A DNA stretch of 8,677 bases, from NCBI GenBank assembly GCA_023259685.1, contig JALRGP010000040.1, positions 1-8,677 of the forward strand, written 5' to 3'. Numbering within the stretch: position 1 is the stretch's first letter; the number at the start of each line of letters is the position of its first letter. Positions 5,113-8,677 of the stretch are shown here, piece by piece. The notes under the pieces are model-generated. The model was given only the letters and a program-made list of their open reading frames with translations, ran no database searches and was not told the DNA's origin. The stretch comes from Alphaproteobacteria bacterium. GTDB lineage: Bacteria > Pseudomonadota > Alphaproteobacteria > JALRGP01. Position numbers and translations under genes: made by a program.

Positions 5113-6441
5113 ATGGCTTCAACCGCAGAAATGTTTGCAAAAAACGTGTCATTTTCTGCTTTTTCAAAAGCAGAAGACCTTAAAAAGCGTATCATATTCA
5201 GTTTGCTTGTATTGATTGTGTACCGTCTTGGAACGTATATTCCTTTACCGGGCGTTGATCCTCAAGCTGTTCAAAAATTTATTTCTCAAAATTCTGGTGG
5301 AATTTTAGGAATTTTGGAAATGTTTTCGGGTGGTGCGATTGCACGTATGACTATTTTTGCACTGAGCATTATGCCCTACATTTCATCCAGCATCATTGTT
5401 CAATTGATGACAACAGTGTCCCCACAACTTGAGGCACTCAAGAAAGAAGGGGGGGCTGGAAAAAAGAAAATCAATCAATACACACGGTATGGAACGGTCT
5501 TATTGGCGTCAATCCAAGCTTTTGGAATTGCTGTTGGTCTTGAAAAGATTGGGGCATCCATGGATCCAGGGTTTTTATTTCGTTTTTCAACCATCGTATC
5601 ATTGACAGGTGGTACATTGTTTATCATGTGGTTGGGTGAGCAAATTACCAGTCGTGGCATTGGTAATGGCACATCCTTGATTATTTATTCTGGTATCGTT
5701 GCTAATCTTCCTCAAGCCTTGATCAAAACTTTTGAGATGGGCCGTCAACAAATTTTATCAACGGGAATGTTGATCACCATTGTTGTGGGTGTTGTATTGG
5801 TGTTTGCCTATGTTGTGTTGATGGAGCGTGCTCAAAGGCGTATTCCTATTCAATATCCAAAACGTCAGACGGCAATGAATATGCCTGCCACCAGTCAATC
5901 AACCCATTTACCATTAAAGTTGAACAGTGCTGGTGTTATTCCGCCAATTTTTGCATCGTCTTTATTACTGTTACCACAAACCATTGTTGGCTTTGCTGGT
6001 GGTAGCGATCCGGATTCTATTTTGGGTGGGATTGCCAAATTTTTGTCACACGGGCATCCTATATATATGTTGTTATATGCAGGGCTTATTATTTTCTTTT
6101 CTTTTTTCTATACAGCACTTGTATTTGATCCAAAAGAAACAGCAGAAAACTTAAGAAAATCTGGAAGTTATATTCCAGGTGTGAGACCGGGACAAAGTAC
6201 GGCTGATTATTTTGATTTTGTTCTCACCAGGCTGACGGTGGTTGGTGCGCTTTATTTGGTGTCGATTTGTTTGATTCCGGAATTAATCCTCAGCCGTGTA
6301 TCATTACCCTTTTTCTTAGGTGGTACTAGTTTGTTGATTGTTGTCAGTGTGACGATGGACACGATTTCTCAGGTTCAATCACATTTGATGGCGCATCAAT
6401 ACCAAGGACTGATGAAGAAAGCTCAAAAGAAAAAAAGATAA
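5113..6441 (+). CDS. secY: Protein translocase subunit SecY
   Basis: This is the channel-forming inner-membrane subunit of the SecYEG translocon, for protein export and membrane insertion. The protein is full length (442 residues), with about ten membrane segments and a short plug-type region after TM1 (YIPLPGVDP 42-50, ILEMFSGGAIARMTIFALSI about 67-86). Recognisable family features include GEQITSRGIGNGTSLII (175-191), the cytosolic loop ERAQRRIPIQY (238-248), LKLNSAGVIPPIFASS (268-283), and the SecA/ribosome-contacting loop SGSYIPGVRPG (350-360), in which Arg358 matches the conserved essential arginine. The C-terminus is basic (KKAQKKKR). The ATG is supported by AAAGGA 6 nt upstream. It is the first gene of its unit here: rplO, which normally precedes secY in the spc operon, is absent and the neighbour is divergent glmS. 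adk follows after 3 bp. Confidence 0.98.
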   Translation: MASTAEMFAKNVSFSAFSKAEDLKKRIIFSLLVLIVYRLGTYIPLPGVDPQAVQKFISQNSGGILGILEMFSGGAIARMTIFALSIMPYISSSIIVQLMTTVSPQLEALKKEGGAGKKKINQYTRYGTVLLASIQAFGIAVGLEKIGASMDPGFLFRFSTIVSLTGGTLFIMWLGEQITSRGIGNGTSLIIYSGIVANLPQALIKTFEMGRQQILSTGMLITIVVGVVLVFAYVVLMERAQRRIPIQYPKRQTAMNMPATSQSTHLPLKLNSAGVIPPIFASSLLLLPQTIVGFAGGSDPDSILGGIAKFLSHGHPIYMLLYAGLIIFFSFFYTALVFDPKETAENLRKSGSYIPGVRPGQSTADYFDFVLTRLTVVGALYLVSICLIPELILSRVSLPFFLGGTSLLIVVSVTMDTISQVQSHLMAHQYQGLMKKAQKKKR

Positions 6442-6444
6442 CAG

Positions 6445-7104
6445 ATGATGGATTTTGTATTATTGGGACCTCCGGGTTGTGGAAAAGGCACGCAAGCCAT
6501 TATATTTAAAAATAAATATGGTTTCTTTCATATGTCCGCCGGAGATATGTTAAGGGACGTGGTAAAATCGGGGTCAAAAATTGGACAAGAAATTGGTGAG
6601 ATTATTGATCGCGGTGATATCGTGAAGGATGCTTTGATTTCCTCAATGGTTGGAGATGCTATTCGAAAAATATCACCCGAGCAAGCTGTATTTTTTGATG
6701 GTTATCCTCGCTCCATCAGGCAAGCAGAGGATTTGGATTTAATGTTGAGCGTCTTAAACCGAGAGATATCTAAAGTTTTTTATTTTGATATGACGGAACA
6801 AGGGTTGATCGAGCGTATTCAAGGGCGCATGATTTGCCCTAAATGCAAGGCCGTTTATCATGAAAAATTCTATCCACCAAAGGCTGATGGCTCTTGTCAA
6901 TGTTGTGGACATCCATCATTGTTGAAGAGAAATGATGATGATGTTACAATATTGAAGAAACGCTTACATGTGTTTGAAGAAAACACACGGCCCATTGTAG
7001 AGTACTACAAACAGCAGGGACGATTGGTTGTTGTTCAATCCAATCAGCCCATCGAAAACGTAACAATAGAGCTTGAAAGTTTTATAGCTCTTACAAAAAA
7101 TTAA
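6445..7104 (+). CDS. adk: Adenylate kinase, zinc-binding long-lid form
   Basis: This cytoplasmic enzyme interconverts ATP + AMP and 2 ADP. It has the P-loop GPPGCGKGT (8-16), the AMP-binding SAGDMLR segment (31-37), DGYPRS (85-90), and the lid start GRMICPKC (127-134). The lid carries four cysteines, Cys131, Cys134, Cys151 and Cys154, in the CxxC...CxxC arrangement that binds structural zinc in many alphaproteobacterial and Gram-positive enzymes, followed by KRNDDD (161-166) and the KRL helix (172-174). At 219 residues it is normal long-form length. Two adjacent ATGs occur (6445 and 6448); starting at the second gives MDFVLLGPPG, closer to the family norm, so the first Met may be extra. The gap from secY is only 3 bp and there is no strong Shine-Dalgarno, which suggests translational coupling to secY. 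Its place between secY and rpsM is typical of alphaproteobacteria. Confidence 0.97.
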   Translation: MMDFVLLGPPGCGKGTQAIIFKNKYGFFHMSAGDMLRDVVKSGSKIGQEIGEIIDRGDIVKDALISSMVGDAIRKISPEQAVFFDGYPRSIRQAEDLDLMLSVLNREISKVFYFDMTEQGLIERIQGRMICPKCKAVYHEKFYPPKADGSCQCCGHPSLLKRNDDDVTILKKRLHVFEENTRPIVEYYKQQGRLVVVQSNQPIENVTIELESFIALTKN

Positions 7105-7116
7105 AGGAGAAAAAAA

Positions 7117-7494
7117 GTGGCGCGTATAGCAGGTGTAAACATTCCTACACAAAAAAAAATCTTTATAGGACTTCGTTCAATTTTTGGTGTTGGTCCTAAG
7201 GTTGCTGATGATATTTTAAAACACACAGGAATTGATCCTCATAAAAGAGTTCATCAATTGACTGATCAAGAAATTTTAAAAATTCGTGAGGTCATTGATG
7301 CACATTTCAAAGTTGAAGGTGATTTACGTCGTGACATCAGTATGAATATCAAACGACTGACAGATCTTGGTTGTTATCGTGGTCTTCGCCATAGAAAAGG
7401 CCTTCCTGTTCGTGGTCAAAGAACCCACACCAATGCCAGAACACGCAAAGGAAAAGCAGTTCCTATTGCTGGCAAAAAGAAAGTTACTAAATAA
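7117..7494 (+). CDS. rpsM: 30S ribosomal protein S13 (uS13)
   Basis: S13 sits in the head of the 30S subunit and contacts the P-site tRNA and the 50S bridge. The 125-residue product has normal length and motifs: the MARIAGVNIP start, GVGPKVADDIL (24-34, helix-hairpin-helix-like), and the hallmark C-terminal RNA-binding stretch from RGLRHRKGLP (88-97) through GQRTHTNARTRKG (100-112), then a basic tail. It starts with GTG at 7117-7119, preceded by AAAGGAGA (7103-7110) 6 nt away, which overlaps the adk stop; the start is secure because it gives the canonical MARIAG N-terminus. An A9 tract (7151-7159) lies within codons 12-15. Confidence 0.98.
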   Translation: MARIAGVNIPTQKKIFIGLRSIFGVGPKVADDILKHTGIDPHKRVHQLTDQEILKIREVIDAHFKVEGDLRRDISMNIKRLTDLGCYRGLRHRKGLPVRGQRTHTNARTRKGKAVPIAGKKKVTK

Positions 7495-7506
7495 AAGGAG
7501 ATCATA

Positions 7507-7899
7507 ATGGTTGAAAAAGGAACAGCTCGTATTAAGAGAAAGGAACGTAAAAATATTGCATCTGGTAAAGCAATGATCCAGGCAACATTTAATAATACAA
7601 TTGTGACCATCACAGATGATCATGGGAATGTTTTGTCTTGGTCAACGTCAGGAGCCAATGGATTTAAGGGATCAAGAAAATCCACACCTTATGCTGCACA
7701 AATTGCGGCGGAAGAAGCGGCTAAAAAAGCGATGGAACATGGTTTAAAAACGATTGGCGTTTTTGTTAAAGGTCCTGGATCTGGTCGTGAAACAGCTTTG
7801 AGAGCTCTTCATGCCGCAGGTTTATCCATTACCTTCATCAAAGATGTGACTCCCATTCCTCATAATGGTTGTCGCCCTCCTAAACGTCGTCGTGTCTAA
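7507..7899 (+). CDS. rpsK: 30S ribosomal protein S11 (uS11)
   Basis: S11 lies on the 30S platform and helps form the mRNA exit region near the anti-Shine-Dalgarno. The product is 130 residues, full length. Landmarks are ASGKAMIQATFNNTIVTITD (18-37), SWSTSGANGFKGSRKSTPYA (44-63), VKGPGSGRETALRAL (87-101), and the invariant C-terminus DVTPIPHNGCRPPKRRRV (113-130), which contains the Asn-Gly site known to isomerise in other S11 proteins. A short basic N-terminal extension (TARIKRKERKN, 6-16) is common in alphaproteobacteria. The ATG has AAAAGGAG (7493-7500) 6 nt upstream, overlapping the rpsM stop. It is cotranscribed with rpsM and rpoA; no rpsD follows, as usual in this class. Confidence 0.98.
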   Translation: MVEKGTARIKRKERKNIASGKAMIQATFNNTIVTITDDHGNVLSWSTSGANGFKGSRKSTPYAAQIAAEEAAKKAMEHGLKTIGVFVKGPGSGRETALRALHAAGLSITFIKDVTPIPHNGCRPPKRRRV

Positions 7900-7920
7900 T
7901 TTAAACAGAGAGAAATAACC

Positions 7921-8677
7921 GTGAGCATTACAAAATCTTTAATTAAACCATCCCGAATTCATACAAACTATTTGTCACAAAATATGAGAGAAGCTGAAGT
8001 CATCATCGAACCTTTGGAAAGAGGTATGGGTGTGACTCTTGGAACCGCTTTGCGTCGTATTATGTTGTCATCTATTCCTGGTGCCGCCATTACATCAATT
8101 AAAATTGAGGGGGTCGTCCATGAATATGCAACGGTCGTCGGTGTCAAGGAAGATGTATCTGAAATCATTTTAAACTTGAAGAATTTATGTCTTCGTATGC
8201 ATTCTGATTTACCTAAAAAAATCAGACTGTCTAGCCAACGTCCTGGTCCTTTATTGGCCCAAGACATTGATTGTCCTTCGGGCGTTGAGGTGTTGGATCC
8301 AAACTATGTGATTTGCACATTGGATGAAGGTGCGTCATTTAACATGGAAATGACTGTTGAAGTTGGACGTGGTTACGTCCCAGCTCAAGACCATGATTAT
8401 GAAGAAAGGCCCATTGGTCTTATTCCTATTGATTCTATTTTTTCTCCTGTGCGTCGTGTTGTGTCAAAAGTCGAGCCAGCACGTGTTGGACAACGTAGTG
8501 ATTATGACAAATTGATTTTGTTCGTTGAAACAAATGGATCATTAAAACCAGACGAGGCCTTGAACTATGCGGCAACCATTATCCAAGATCAAGTCCAAGA
8601 ATTCGTTGGTATTTCTGATTTTGATGTGAGATCAAAACGTGATTCCCAATCAGATGTCGCCTTTAGCCCCAATATGC
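7921..8677 (+). CDS. rpoA: DNA-directed RNA polymerase subunit alpha, 3'-truncated by the window
   Basis: The alpha subunit dimerises to nucleate assembly of RNA polymerase. The window holds 252 codons, covering the N-terminal assembly domain and the start of the linker; the C-terminal DNA-contacting domain lies outside. Features seen are RGMGVTLGTALRRIMLSS (34-51) with Arg45 and Arg46 of the dimerisation/assembly region, IEGVVHEY (62-69), the VKEDVSEIILNLK segment (about 75-87), ICTLDEGASF (130-139), VGRGYVPAQ (147-155), and IFSPVRRVVSKVEPARVGQRSDYD (about 173-196). The conserved Asn of the LGNALRR motif is Thr42 here. It starts with GTG at 7921, with AGAGAG (7907-7912) 8 nt upstream, 21 bp after rpsK. 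The reading frame is open to the window end and no stop is reached. Confidence 0.97.
   Translation, partial: MSITKSLIKPSRIHTNYLSQNMREAEVIIEPLERGMGVTLGTALRRIMLSSIPGAAITSIKIEGVVHEYATVVGVKEDVSEIILNLKNLCLRMHSDLPKKIRLSSQRPGPLLAQDIDCPSGVEVLDPNYVICTLDEGASFNMEMTVEVGRGYVPAQDHDYEERPIGLIPIDSIFSPVRRVVSKVEPARVGQRSDYDKLILFVETNGSLKPDEALNYAATIIQDQVQEFVGISDFDVRSKRDSQSDVAFSPNM

Noticed and set aside
5475..5672. Minus-strand 65-codon open frame inside secY
   Set aside because: It is antisense to conserved SecY coding sequence, with no ribosome binding site or recognisable product.
5927..6154. Plus-strand 75-codon open frame inside secY
   Set aside because: It is an out-of-frame shadow of secY membrane segments, which explains its hydrophobic, Cys/Tyr-rich look.
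7324..7623. Minus-strand open frames of 99 and 65 codons across rpsM and rpsK
   Set aside because: They are antisense to two well-conserved ribosomal protein genes; overlapping frames here reflect the codon bias of those genes.
7968..8267. Minus-strand 99-codon open frame inside rpoA
   Set aside because: It is antisense to the conserved RpoA N-terminal domain and has no independent support.
1..8677. CRISPR arrays, tRNA or rRNA genes, insertion sequences, phage or toxin-antitoxin genes
   Set aside because: I looked on both strands and found no regularly spaced repeats, no recognisable transposase or integrase, and no structural RNA gene; nearly all the sequence is accounted for by the listed genes.

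Overview
The window looks like part of the chromosome of an AT-rich alphaproteobacterium, possibly a host-associated lineage (Holosporales-like is my guess from composition and gene content, not a demonstrated placement). The clearest lineage clue is the right-hand block secY-adk-rpsM-rpsK-rpoA. Having adk between secY and rpsM, and no rpmJ or rpsD before rpoA, is the usual alphaproteobacterial order and differs from the enterobacterial secY-rpmJ-rpsM-rpsK-rpsD-rpoA. Intact glmS and a class II DAHP synthase gene mean that amino-sugar synthesis and entry to the shikimate pathway are retained, unlike in the most reduced intracellular alphaproteobacteria such as Rickettsia.

Layout. (1) 1-769, minus strand: a 241-residue exported-looking protein with a Sec signal peptide, a Gly-rich and Ala-rich front half, an acidic Ser/Asp block and a poly-lysine tail, followed by a probable terminator at the window edge. 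(2) 939-1571, plus strand: yqgE (UPF0301/AlgH family). (3) 1568-4928, minus strand: a tightly packed unit transcribed glmS, then class II aroG, then a small multi-pass membrane protein. The membrane protein's stop codon overlaps that of the convergent yqgE. (4) 4929-5112: a 184-bp divergent promoter region. (5) 5113-8677, plus strand: secY-adk-rpsM-rpsK-rpoA with gaps of 3 to 21 bp, rpoA being cut by the window end after 252 codons.

Functionally, the right half is the distal spc/alpha operon (protein export, nucleotide energy balance, small-subunit proteins, RNA polymerase alpha). The minus-strand unit makes glucosamine-6-phosphate for peptidoglycan and LPS, and DAHP for aromatic compounds. 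secY is not preceded by rplO here: it starts its own transcription unit, divergent from glmS, so the classical spc operon appears to be broken at this point.

I see no CRISPR array, tRNA, rRNA, insertion sequence or phage gene, and no convincing new multi-gene system. The items most worth following up are the lysine-tailed exported protein with its recent 42-bp internal duplication, the unrecognised membrane protein, the compact DAHP synthase, and the separation of secY from the upstream ribosomal genes.
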